Part shown: positions 8,634-14,804 of the stretch, one piece after another
Layout of the letters: each line of letters starts with the position of its first letter
How positions within the stretch are numbered: the stretch's first letter is position 1
NCBI RefSeq assembly: GCF_000434895.1
Contig: NZ_FR892777.1
Coordinates: 25,339 to 50,750, forward strand
DNA from: Phascolarctobacterium succinatutens CAG:287
GTDB taxonomy: Bacteria > Bacillota > Negativicutes > Acidaminococcales > Acidaminococcaceae
Reading direction: 5' to 3'
Length of the DNA: 25,412 nucleotides
Notes under the pieces: generated by a model
The model's database searches: none
What the model was told of the DNA's origin: nothing
What the model saw: only the letters and a program-made list of their open reading frames with translations
Program-made: the position numbers and the translations under genes

Positions 8634-9566
8634 TCAAATCTTGATTGCGTAACGCAAGCGAGCACTGCGGCTGCGCGGATTCTCTTCAACCTCGGCCTTG
8701 GAGGGAACGATATTGCCGGTTTTACGCAGCTGCGGCTTTTTGCCGCACACGCATACAGGCAGCTGCGGCGGGCAGGTGCAGCCCTTGGCCAGCTTAGCAA
8801 AGGTCTGCTTGATAATTCTGTCCTCCAGCGAATGGAAGGTAATAACGCCGATACGGCCGCCGCTCTTTAAGCGGTCCACAGCTTTTTCCATCGTATCAGC
8901 CAGAATTCCCAGCTCATTGTTCACCTCAATGCGAATCGCCTGGAAGGTGCGCTTCGCCGGGTGCGGGCCGTCAAGCCTTGCTCCCTTGGGAATAGCCTTC
9001 TTGATTACATCAACCAGCTCAAAGGTAGTGGTCAGCGGTTTTTCCTTGCGTGCTGCCACAATAAACTGTGCGATACGCTTCGCCCAGCGCTCCTCGCCGT
9101 AACGGTGAATAATATCCGCCAGTTCTTCTTCCTTATAGTGGTTTACAATGTACTCTGCATCCAGACTTGCTTCTTTATTCATGCGCATATCCAGCGGGCC
9201 ATCATGCATATATGAGAAACCACGCTCCGGCGTATCCAGTTGGTAGCTGGAAACGCCCAAATCAAAAAAGATACCGTCAATTTTATCAATGCCCATAGAA
9301 TCCAATACCTGGGAAAAGTTTTCAAAATTAGACTTGGCAACAGCGGTTTTGCAGGCAAACTTGTTCAGCAAACGCGCAGAGCCTGCCGCAATCGCATCAT
9401 CATCCTGGTCAATGCCAAGCATCAGGCCACCAGCCTCCAGCTGAGCGGCAAAGGCACTGGTGTGACCGGCACCGCCCATGGTGCAGTCCACATAAATACC
9501 ATTTTTATCTGTAATCAAAAATTCCACGCTCTCTGCGAGCAGGATACTTGTATGCTTAAATTCCAT
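8634..9566 (-). CDS. rsmH: 16S rRNA (cytosine1402-N4)-methyltransferase RsmH
   Basis: SAM-dependent methyltransferase (formerly MraW) that modifies C1402 in the decoding centre of 16S rRNA. The start MEFKHTSILLAESVEFL matches the family's HxSVLLxE opening. The SAM-binding motif is VDCTMGGAGHTSAF. Further signatures are GIFFDLGVSSYQLD, ERGFSYMHDGPLDMRM, RTFQAIRIEVNNEL and GVITFHSLEDRIIK. I place the start at the ATG at 9566 (310 residues), since the TTG/GTG codons upstream add residues without family conservation. The ribosome site is weak. It follows mraZ after 14 nt, the classic mraZ-rsmH pair. Confidence 0.96.
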   Translation of the reverse strand: MEFKHTSILLAESVEFLITDKNGIYVDCTMGGAGHTSAFAAQLEAGGLMLGIDQDDDAIAAGSARLLNKFACKTAVAKSNFENFSQVLDSMGIDKIDGIFFDLGVSSYQLDTPERGFSYMHDGPLDMRMNKEASLDAEYIVNHYKEEELADIIHRYGEERWAKRIAQFIVAARKEKPLTTTFELVDVIKKAIPKGARLDGPHPAKRTFQAIRIEVNNELGILADTMEKAVDRLKSGGRIGVITFHSLEDRIIKQTFAKLAKGCTCPPQLPVCVCGKKPQLRKTGNIVPSKAEVEENPRSRSARLRYAIKI

Positions 9567-9580
9567 AGCCAACACCAATC

Positions 9581-10012
9581 TTATATGCCTAAATCAGCAA
9601 GCTGCTCGGCAAGCTCGCTCACATCCTCAGCATTTTCTTCATTATATTTGTTCCAACGTCCGGCGTCCCAGATTTCAGCTCTGCTGCCAACGCCAACGAT
9701 TACAGCATCCTTTTCCAGACCGGCGTGAGCACGCAGGTTTGCCGGCAGCAGCACCCTGCCCTGCTTATCGCATTCGCCCTCACAGGCACCGCCAAAGAGA
9801 AAACGGGTAAAATCACGCGCTGTTTTGCGGCTCATCGGCAAGGCGGACAGCTTTTGCTCCAGCTTCTGCCATTGCTCCATATCGTACACAAAAAGGCAGC
9901 CATCAAGACCCTTGGTGATGATAAACTTACCGCCCAGGCTTTCACGCAGCTTTGCAGGCATAGCAAGACGACCTTTGGCATCTATGGTATGTTCGTATTC
10001 ACCCAAAAGCAT
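9581..10012 (-). CDS. mraZ: Transcriptional regulator MraZ
   Basis: DNA-binding protein of the MraZ/AbrB fold that controls dcw operons through repeats upstream of its own gene. The 143-residue protein has two MraZ half-domains. The first opens MLLGEYEHTIDAKGRLAMPA with the DAKGR motif. The second contains CDKQGRVLLPANLR with the DKQGR motif near residue 82. The ATG at 10012 is preceded by AGGGGG. It is the first gene of the dcw cluster, and a four-copy, 10-bp-spaced operator lies immediately upstream, so autoregulation is likely. Confidence 0.96.
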   Translation of the reverse strand: MLLGEYEHTIDAKGRLAMPAKLRESLGGKFIITKGLDGCLFVYDMEQWQKLEQKLSALPMSRKTARDFTRFLFGGACEGECDKQGRVLLPANLRAHAGLEKDAVIVGVGSRAEIWDAGRWNKYNEENAEDVSELAEQLADLGI

Positions 10013-10019
10013 AATGTCG

Positions 10020-10054
10020 CCCCCTTTTCACCCACATTACACCACTTTTCTCCA
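10020..10054 (-). promoter_or_regulatory. MraZ operator: four pentamers at 10-bp spacing
   Basis: Reading the minus strand toward mraZ, pentamers TGGAG (10054-10050), TGGTG (10044-10040), TGGGT (10034-10030) and GGGGG (10024-10020) occur exactly every 10 bp with 5-nt spacers. Characterised MraZ boxes are direct repeats of a TGGGN/GGGTG-type pentamer with 5-nt spacers. The first repeat touches the -10 hexamer and the last includes the ribosome site, a good place for repression. Confidence 0.75.
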
Positions 10055-10082
10055 TTATATCGTTTATCAGCCGTAAACGCAA
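10054..10082 (-). promoter_or_regulatory. Promoter of the mraZ/dcw cluster
   Basis: On the minus strand TTGCGT (10082-10077), 17 nt, then a perfect TATAAT (10059-10054). It ends 41 nt before the mraZ ATG and adjoins the MraZ operator. The -35 matches consensus in its TTG only. Confidence 0.75.
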
Positions 10083-10167
10083 GTATTTCACAGCTTAATG
10101 TAAAAAAATAATTAAAAAAATGTGAAGTCTGTCAAGCTTTTTTTGCAAAAAATTTTCTTTAATAAAT

Positions 10168-10196
10168 TTGGCTTTTAGAGATACAAATGATATAAT
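10168..10196 (+). promoter_or_regulatory. Promoter of the DUF1858 gene and dehydrogenase
   Basis: TTGGCT (10168-10173), 17 nt, then TATAAT (10191-10196), ending 53 nt before the ATG of the DUF1858 gene. It is divergent from the mraZ promoter about 85 bp away. The region between the two promoters is A+T-rich with A and T tracts and no visible gene. Confidence 0.75.
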
Positions 10197-10249
10197 GAGT
10201 AAGTACGGATTATGTGTACAATTTTTATTAAAAGAAGGAGATTTATACG

Positions 10250-10459
10250 ATGATTACTAAAGATACCGGCATTATTGAAGCCGTTCAAAACCATCCTGAA
10301 ATCATGGAGGTTTTCGCTGAATATGGTCTGGGCTGCATCGGCTGCATGGCTGCTCATTTCGAAACCATCGGTCAGGGCGCTGGCGCTCACGGCATTGATG
10401 TTGATGCTCTTATCGAAGATATCAATAAGGTTATTGCCGAAGCAGAAGCAAACAAATAA
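10250..10459 (+). CDS. DUF1858 small CxxC protein
   Basis: A 69-residue acidic protein of the DUF1858 family (the hybrid-cluster-protein-associated disulfide domain type), small cytoplasmic proteins with a conserved CxxC that are thought to be redox- or metal-related; the exact role is unknown. The sequence has the family features: ITKDTGIIEAVQNHPE at the N-terminus, then FAEYGLGCIGCMAAHFETI with cysteines 4 positions apart inclusive (about residues 29 and 32), then a helical tail with DIDALI-like spacing. The ATG at 10250 has an excellent AGAAGGAGA site. It lies upstream of the dehydrogenase on the same strand, with hairpins between them, so co-transcription is possible but may be partial. 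Confidence 0.85.
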   Translation: MITKDTGIIEAVQNHPEIMEVFAEYGLGCIGCMAAHFETIGQGAGAHGIDVDALIEDINKVIAEAEANK

Positions 10460-10472
10460 AATAGCTAAGCGG

Positions 10473-10499
10473 GATAAATACTGCACCGGCATATTTATC
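10473..10499 (+). other. Inverted repeat after the DUF1858 gene
   Basis: GATAAATA (10473-10480) is mirrored by TATTTATC (10492-10499), giving an 8-bp stem with an 11-nt loop right after the stop codon. No T-run follows, so it looks more like a 3' stability element than an intrinsic terminator. Confidence 0.4.
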
Positions 10500-10514
10500 G
10501 CCGCATAAAAAATG

Positions 10515-10551
10515 AGGGAACTATCTCCAGCACAAGTGGGGACGGTTCCCT
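10515..10551 (+). repeat. REP-like palindrome between DUF1858 gene and dehydrogenase
   Basis: AGGGAAC (10515-10521) and GTTCCCT (10545-10551) form a 7-bp stem around a 23-nt loop that contains GTGGGGACG, followed by GTTTTC. From memory, short GTGGGGACGGTTC-type segments recur in intergenic repeats of Firmicutes and other bacteria, some linked to REP-associated transposases. With its short T-run it could also act as a weak terminator ahead of the dehydrogenase. Only one copy is in the window, so the repeat assignment is a guess. Confidence 0.35.
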
Positions 10552-10574
10552 GTTTTCATAAGGAGGCTTTGGTT

Positions 10575-11528
10575 ATGTTAAAAACTCGTAAGGTTGTAAT
10601 TGTCGGAGCCGGTCACGTCGGCTCCCATGTTGCTTTAGCTCTTATCCAATCCGGTGAGGCTGACGATATTGTGCTCATTGATATTCTCAAGGAAAAGGCT
10701 GCCGCACAGGCGCTGGACTTAGATGACGGCGTCAGCGGCGCACTTTGCGGCCGTGACGCCAAAATCCGCGCCGGTGAATACAGCGAGTTGAACGATGCAG
10801 ATATTCTGGTAATGGCCTTCGGCCGCAGCCGCCGTCCCGGCGAAACTCGTCTGGATATGTTTGACGATTCCATTAAAATGGCCAACGAGGTTATCAGCCA
10901 CCTGAAGCAGGTTGACTTCAAGGGTATTATGATCAGCATTTCTAATCCGGCAGACATCATCTGCGAGCATATCCGCCGCAAGATGAACTGGGAGCCGCAG
11001 CGCTGCTTCTGCACCGGCACCAGCCTTGAAAGCTACCGCCTGCTGCGCGTGCTCAGCGCCGCTACAGGCTACAGCCGCAAATCTATTCAGGCCTTCTGCA
11101 TGGGCGAGCATGGTAATTCCAGCTTTGTTGTCTGGTCTGCCATCCGCATCGGCAGCAAGAGCTTTGCCCAGCTGCGCGCTGAACGTCCGGCGCTGGCTGC
11201 CCTCAGTCTGGACGATTTGCAGCTGCAGGTTAAAAGAGCCGGCGACATTGAAGTCGACGGCAAGGGCTGCACGGAATTCGGCATTGCCAACGCTGCCTGC
11301 ATGCTGATTAAAGCCATCTTCCATGACGAAAAGCTGATTTGGCCCTGCTCCACCGTACTTAGCGGCGAATATGGCCAGAAGGACGTAGCTGCAGGTGTTC
11401 CCTGCGTAATCGGCAAAAACGGTATTGAAGAGATTTTAGAGCTGCCACTGACGGAAGAAGAGCAGGCTAAGTTCACCGCTTCCTGCGACATTCTGCGCGT
11501 ATTCCTGGAGAGAGCTGCAAGCCTGTAA
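10575..11528 (+). CDS. Lactate/malate dehydrogenase family protein with atypical active site
   Basis: NAD-dependent 2-hydroxyacid dehydrogenase of the LDH/MDH superfamily, 317 residues, cytoplasmic. The Rossmann motif is VGAGHVGSH (10-18) and Asp36 ends the second strand, favouring NAD over NADP. The mobile loop reads GRSRRPGETR. Arg86 sits where LDHs carry the specificity Gln102 and MDHs carry Arg, while PGETR is LDH-like. Arg92 corresponds to Arg109. The catalytic-histidine motif is GEHGNS (His179). Its partner, normally Asp168 in LDSAR, is Glu152 here (LESYR), with Arg155 kept for carboxylate binding. The substrate is therefore uncertain: lactate, malate or another 2-keto acid. The ATG at 10575 is chosen because AAGGAGG lies 8 nt upstream; an earlier in-frame ATG at 10512 has no ribosome site. 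Confidence 0.88.
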   Translation: MLKTRKVVIVGAGHVGSHVALALIQSGEADDIVLIDILKEKAAAQALDLDDGVSGALCGRDAKIRAGEYSELNDADILVMAFGRSRRPGETRLDMFDDSIKMANEVISHLKQVDFKGIMISISNPADIICEHIRRKMNWEPQRCFCTGTSLESYRLLRVLSAATGYSRKSIQAFCMGEHGNSSFVVWSAIRIGSKSFAQLRAERPALAALSLDDLQLQVKRAGDIEVDGKGCTEFGIANAACMLIKAIFHDEKLIWPCSTVLSGEYGQKDVAAGVPCVIGKNGIEEILELPLTEEEQAKFTASCDILRVFLERAASL

Positions 11529-11540
11529 GGCGCTGCGCCA

Positions 11541-11721
11541 CACGCCCCCTTCCGCCTCGCTTCGCTCGGCACCTTCCCCAAGGGGCAGGCAAGACTAATA
11601 GCTTTTCGCTAAACTTCATTAGCACATTCTTGGTTCCCCCTCGGGGGACAAGGTGAATTGCCAGAAGGGCAAGAGAAGGCGCCCTGGGGCGACTGTCGCG
11701 ATAGCGACTAAAGGGGGGGTG
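11541..11721. repeat. MITE-like or REP-like intergenic element bounded by inverted repeats
   Basis: CACGCCCCCTT (11541-11551) is mirrored, with one mismatch, by AAGGGGGGGTG (11711-11721), enclosing about 180 bp with no credible gene. Inside are several short palindromes: CCCC-AA-GGGG near 11577, CCCCC-T-CGGGGG near 11636, and GTCGC-GATA-GCGAC near 11694. The C-rich left half resembles the reverse complement of the right half, as in two facing copies of an intergenic repeat. Related elements are, from memory, common in Firmicute genomes. It encodes no transposase. Confidence 0.5.
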
Positions 11722-11770
11722 CATGCATAGCAGCTGAGTGCTTGGAACAACTTAGCAAGACTACATACCA

Positions 11771-11798
11771 AAAGCCGCCTTTGCAGGCGGCTTTTTTT
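11771..11798 (+). terminator. Intrinsic terminator between dehydrogenase and AAA-ATPase genes
   Basis: AAAGCCGCC (11771-11779), loop TTTGCA, GGCGGCTTT (11786-11794), then T's to 11798. It ends rightward transcription from the dehydrogenase. In the other direction only four T's follow, so it may also stop the convergent AAA-ATPase gene ending at 11809. Confidence 0.9.
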
Positions 11799-11808
11799 GC
11801 TGTAAAAT

Positions 11809-13491
11809 CTAATTCGTCTTCAACTCAACCCTCTTATTGGCAAACGCAATACCGTATTTGTGTATAACACTTACGCCCAATGAACGCAACTCAGTATCAT
11901 ACTTCTTTTCTTCAATCTGGTCGAACGCAACCTGCGCCAGCTTGCTCAAAGCACAATCATCGTCCTTTGCTTCACCTGCTTTTATTTCAATAATAATCCC
12001 TGGCATACCTGCGTTTTTAGGAATAAGCTGAATATCATATCTGCCAGTTCCACTTTCTCTATTGGAGCGGATAAAGTGAGTATATTCAAATATAGTTATA
12101 AGCCCCAGCATCAGACCATGATAATAGCTTTCCCTAAGCCCGTCATAATAGCTGATTGTCTGCATCATAAATCTTCCCAGCGTCTCTTTGATGACAGCAC
12201 TATCCTTATTTAATAAAGCATCTCTTAAATCCGTTACCGTCATATCACCGACTTCCGCTATCAGCAAACTAATAATTTCCTTACGGTAGATTGTGCGTAT
12301 CTCCTTATTGGGAATATTAAGCCGACATAAATGCTCTCCGTCTTCGTTAAGTATCATTTCCGTTGCTTTCAGGTAACCCGTCATCAGAAGAAAACCAAGA
12401 ATATCTGTCTGAGGCCCCTTAAGCTCAGGATAAATAATATTCGTTTTGATTACAGAGCTTACCTGCCCGTTTTCTTTAAGCAATTCGTGAAGATTCCTAT
12501 AAGTTGCTTCATTGTACTTCTTCAGTATTTCATGAATAATAGTATTCTCCGAAGTCTGGCTCCAATACGGGATAGCCTTACAGCTGCTTGATATATAATT
12601 AATCACCGACCACGGATTATAGATTTCAGTGCTGCCAAACCTATAACCATCATACCAGCTTTTGATTTCTGCCAGCTTTTCAGTTACATTATAATACTGC
12701 GTTATAATCTTGACCTCACCCTCAGTGAATCCAAAATAAGCACTAAAAGTATCATCAAGTACAGAATCAACGCGAATATTATTCAAACCGCTGAAGATAC
12801 TTTCTTTAGCGACACGCAGGATACCCGTCATAATGCTCATAGTTATATAAGGATTATCCTTCAAGGCAGCCGAAAAGAAATTTCTGATAAACCTAATAGC
12901 TTCATTATAGTAATTATTGACGAAGCCTTCCTGGATAGGAGTATCGTACTCGTCAATGATTATCACAGGAGCCTTTTTGTAATACTGATAAAGCATTCTG
13001 CTGAGAATCTGCAGGCTGAGCATATAATCTGCTTTATTAGCATTTTTATTGACTATTTTTTCGTAAAAATCCTTGTCTTGTTGGGATATCTCATTACCAG
13101 CCTGCAATTCCGGGTGTCTTGCATACTCGGAGCTGATAATCATTTTCAACAGTTCATATGCTGTTTCCCAATCTTGCGCCTTTATATCCTTCAACGACAA
13201 AAAGATAACAGGATATTGCCCTTGCTGCTGCCTATAGCTTTCGCCCTGCTGCCAGATTGCTTTATCCTTGAAATAGCTGCTGGTATCTACGTCTGTTTTC
13301 TCAAAGAAAGTACGGAGCATATCCATGTTCAAGGTCTTGCCAAAACGCCTCGGACGCGTAAAAAGAATGTTGCTCACCTTTTCATCAAGCAGGTCCTTTA
13401 TAAGCAACGTCTTGTCGACATAATAATTTTCCCGGCAGATTCTTTTGAAGTCAGTAGTGCCGACAGGAAGCGGCAGTCTTGTCTGTTGCAT
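11809..13491 (-). CDS. AAA-ATPase-like / PD-(D/E)XK nuclease-like protein (DUF1703 type)
   Basis: A 560-residue protein of a family common in anaerobic Firmicutes and Bacteroidetes whose role is not established. The N-terminus LPLPVGTTDFKRICRENYYV(D) and the degenerate ATP loop TRPRRFGKTLNMDML (about 45-59) are its signature. Walker B reads PVIIIDEYDTP (about 185-195). The C-terminal nuclease-like domain has YDIQLIP, then GIIIEIKAG, the D...ExK arrangement of PD-(D/E)XK enzymes. I chose the ATG at 13491, with AAAGGGGA upstream. The longer frame from 13581 would include its own promoter and adds unconserved residues. The gene is visibly more A+T-rich than its neighbours and has its own promoter, suggesting acquisition by transfer. 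Confidence 0.85.
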   Translation of the reverse strand: MQQTRLPLPVGTTDFKRICRENYYVDKTLLIKDLLDEKVSNILFTRPRRFGKTLNMDMLRTFFEKTDVDTSSYFKDKAIWQQGESYRQQQGQYPVIFLSLKDIKAQDWETAYELLKMIISSEYARHPELQAGNEISQQDKDFYEKIVNKNANKADYMLSLQILSRMLYQYYKKAPVIIIDEYDTPIQEGFVNNYYNEAIRFIRNFFSAALKDNPYITMSIMTGILRVAKESIFSGLNNIRVDSVLDDTFSAYFGFTEGEVKIITQYYNVTEKLAEIKSWYDGYRFGSTEIYNPWSVINYISSSCKAIPYWSQTSENTIIHEILKKYNEATYRNLHELLKENGQVSSVIKTNIIYPELKGPQTDILGFLLMTGYLKATEMILNEDGEHLCRLNIPNKEIRTIYRKEIISLLIAEVGDMTVTDLRDALLNKDSAVIKETLGRFMMQTISYYDGLRESYYHGLMLGLITIFEYTHFIRSNRESGTGRYDIQLIPKNAGMPGIIIEIKAGEAKDDDCALSKLAQVAFDQIEEKKYDTELRSLGVSVIHKYGIAFANKRVELKTN

Positions 13492-13521
13492 GAGAATTCC
13501 CCTTTCTTTGCTTCTTTCTAT

Positions 13522-13530
13522 ATTATACCA
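13522..13530 (-). promoter_or_regulatory. Extended -10 promoter of the AAA-ATPase-like gene
   Basis: On the minus strand TGGTATAAT: a perfect -10 hexamer with the TGn extension, 30 nt upstream of the chosen ATG. No good -35 is visible. It lies inside the longer reading frame, which supports the shorter start. Confidence 0.6.
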
Positions 13531-13606
13531 TCTTTTAGCGCCTGCGACCATTTCCCCTGTCGATATAATTCTACACGCCATCTTTTATGTTCCTAGCTGT
13601 ATAACA

Positions 13607-13644
13607 TAAAAACACCCCCAATACCGTGCACATGGTATCGGGGG
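13607..13644 (-). terminator. Terminator of the DnaA domain I-like gene
   Basis: CCCCC-A-ATACC (13615-13625), loop GTGCACAT, GGTAT-C-GGGGG (13634-13644), one mismatch in the stem. On the minus strand it is followed by TGTTTTTATG, a short T-run. It separates the 119-residue gene from the downstream AAA-ATPase-like gene on the same strand. Confidence 0.7.
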
Positions 13645-13721
13645 CAAAAATCAATCACATAGCCTCACTACATTCTTTCTTAATTCACACTACAAAGGCA
13701 TGGGCATCCACCCCAACACCC

Positions 13722-14081
13722 TCAATAAGCATCCAGCCCATTGCGTGCGCCGCCAACAACACGCACATTGCTCACATTAAACGCCGCCTTCAGCACCGGC
13801 AAATACTTGCCAATCAGCTCCGTGCGCACGCGCTCATCACCAGCGACAAGCAAAAGTGCATCCTCGCCCAGGTTAATATTCAGCAGCGAATTGATCAGAC
13901 GCTCAAACGCAGGCTCAGACATCGCCTTCTTCAAAGCCGTCAGCCCTGGCATAACCTGCGGTTTTTCCTTAGCCATGCGCACCTCAAGTGCCTCAAACGG
14001 CACCTCAAACAGCTTATCATTGCTTGCGCCCACAAAGCTTTCATTCAAAGAACCGCTAACGCCAACAAAATCTTCTGCCAT
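13722..14081 (-). CDS. Small protein resembling DnaA N-terminal domain (domain I)
   Basis: A 119-residue soluble protein with no signal peptide or membrane helix. From about residue 46 to 110 its pattern follows DnaA domain I: a helix LTALKKAMSEPAFERLINSL (DnaA: L...LS...F..W...), a strand EDALLLVAGDERVRTEL (DnaA: ..L.L.VPN.F....L), then KYLPVLKAAFNVSNVRVV (DnaA: .Y...I..AL......I.). No AAA+ or helix-turn-helix DnaA domain follows, so it would be a free-standing domain. In DnaA this domain self-associates and binds DnaB, DiaA or SirA-type partners; any such role here is inference. The first 45 residues are not recognised. The ATG at 14081 has AAAGGGGG upstream. It is monocistronic, ended by a hairpin terminator. 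Confidence 0.5.
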   Translation of the reverse strand: MAEDFVGVSGSLNESFVGASNDKLFEVPFEALEVRMAKEKPQVMPGLTALKKAMSEPAFERLINSLLNINLGEDALLLVAGDERVRTELIGKYLPVLKAAFNVSNVRVVGGARNGLDAY

Positions 14082-14478
14082 AATAAAAACCCCCTTTATA
14101 TATGCACACGCGAGGCCAACGCCCCGTTCATAATAAAAACATCTGCTAATATGAATTTATCACAAAATGGATTGCCTGTCAAAAAATACATAGTAAAAAT
14201 ATTGCTCGCCACCTTCGCTGTACCTGCGATTCTCTTATGTATATAATAAAAACTTTACCTGTTTATTATTAAATATAGCAAATACTACAAAACAGCACTG
14301 CGTTCATAGCCTTTAACTCATAAATATTTTACAAAAATTTTACTTGCTATTAACAATCAAGCCTTGTATTCTATTAATCAAGCGAATTAAGTAACTAAAG
14401 TAAGTGAATTTATTAGGGCAAACTTACCATGACTTTATTAGTGTATTTATGAAAATTAGGAGGGGGAATACAAACAGT
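14082..14478. other. A+T-rich intergenic region, divergent upstream regions
   Basis: This 397-nt stretch separates the leftward DnaA domain I-like gene and the rightward autotransporter and contains no gene I can support. ATAATAAAAAC occurs three times (14080-14090, 14130-14140, 14243-14253), the first two exactly 50 bp apart. A 31-codon hydrophobic frame (14151-14246) has no ribosome site. The right half is very A+T-rich and holds the autotransporter promoter candidate. Confidence 0.6.
14344..14372 (+). promoter_or_regulatory. Promoter candidate for the autotransporter gene
   Basis: TTGCTA (14344-14349), 17 nt, then TATTCT (14367-14372), each four of six against consensus. It would give a leader of about 100 nt before the ATG at 14479, ending with AGGAGGGGG about 12 nt before that ATG. 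Confidence 0.4.
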
Positions 14479-14760
14479 ATGAAGAATTATTTACATCAAC
14501 GGAGCAAAAGCCTGCTAGCTTTTGCTGTCGGACTGACCATTTTATCTTCATCCTTCGCAGGAGAAGTGTCCGCAGCCGAATGCTACTACTACGGCAGTGA
14601 TTTGGCTACTGATGATAGCACCACTACCTGGGACGATGAAACCCAAACCGCAACATTACATGCGGACAGAAGTATAGATCGTGCCTTTAACTATTCCTAC
14701 AACTTCGGCTCACAATCTCATACCGAAGGGCAATTTGTATCTTCAATCCATATACTGTAG
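14479..14760 (+). pseudogene. Autotransporter, signal-peptide fragment (frameshifted)
   Basis: A 93-codon 5' part of an outer-membrane autotransporter gene. The first residues, MKNYLHQRSK, are basic. They are followed by the hydrophobic core LLAFAVGLTILSSSFA and a likely signal-peptidase site at VSA-A (about residue 33). After that the passenger starts, then the frame stops at 14758-14760. The sequence continues sensibly in the frame one base back: from about 14745 that frame reads NPYTVAGATGKEKLTLYGD and joins the large frame downstream. One base missing near 14730-14745 explains this. I see no slippery heptamer there. The ATG at 14479 follows AGGAGGGGG at slightly long spacing. Confidence 0.8.
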
Positions 14761-14804
14761 CCGGAGCAACAGGCAAGGAAAAGCTTACGCTCTACGGCGA
14801 TATT

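Noticed and set aside
10512..10574. Upstream ATG for the dehydrogenase adding 21 residues
   Set aside because: It lies in the REP-like palindrome, has no ribosome site, and the added residues precede the normal Rossmann start. The ATG at 10575 has AAGGAGG.
13492..13581. Longer start for the AAA-ATPase-like protein
   Set aside because: The extra 30 codons overlap an extended -10 promoter and are unlike the family N-terminus.
14151..14246. 31-codon hydrophobic reading frame (MNLSQNGLPVKKYIVKILLA...) upstream of the autotransporter
   Set aside because: It looks like a small membrane peptide or signal sequence, but it has no ribosome site, lies in A+T-rich intergenic DNA and cannot be separated from chance.
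13626..14246. 206-codon plus-strand frame opposite the DnaA domain I-like gene
   Set aside because: It runs through the hairpin terminator and intergenic DNA and has no start signal. The minus-strand gene has a good ribosome site, a plausible fold and a terminator.
14720..14760. Programmed ribosomal frameshifting in the autotransporter gene
   Set aside because: No X-XXY-YYZ slippery heptamer in the zero frame and no clear downstream pseudoknot; a deletion or sequence error is simpler.
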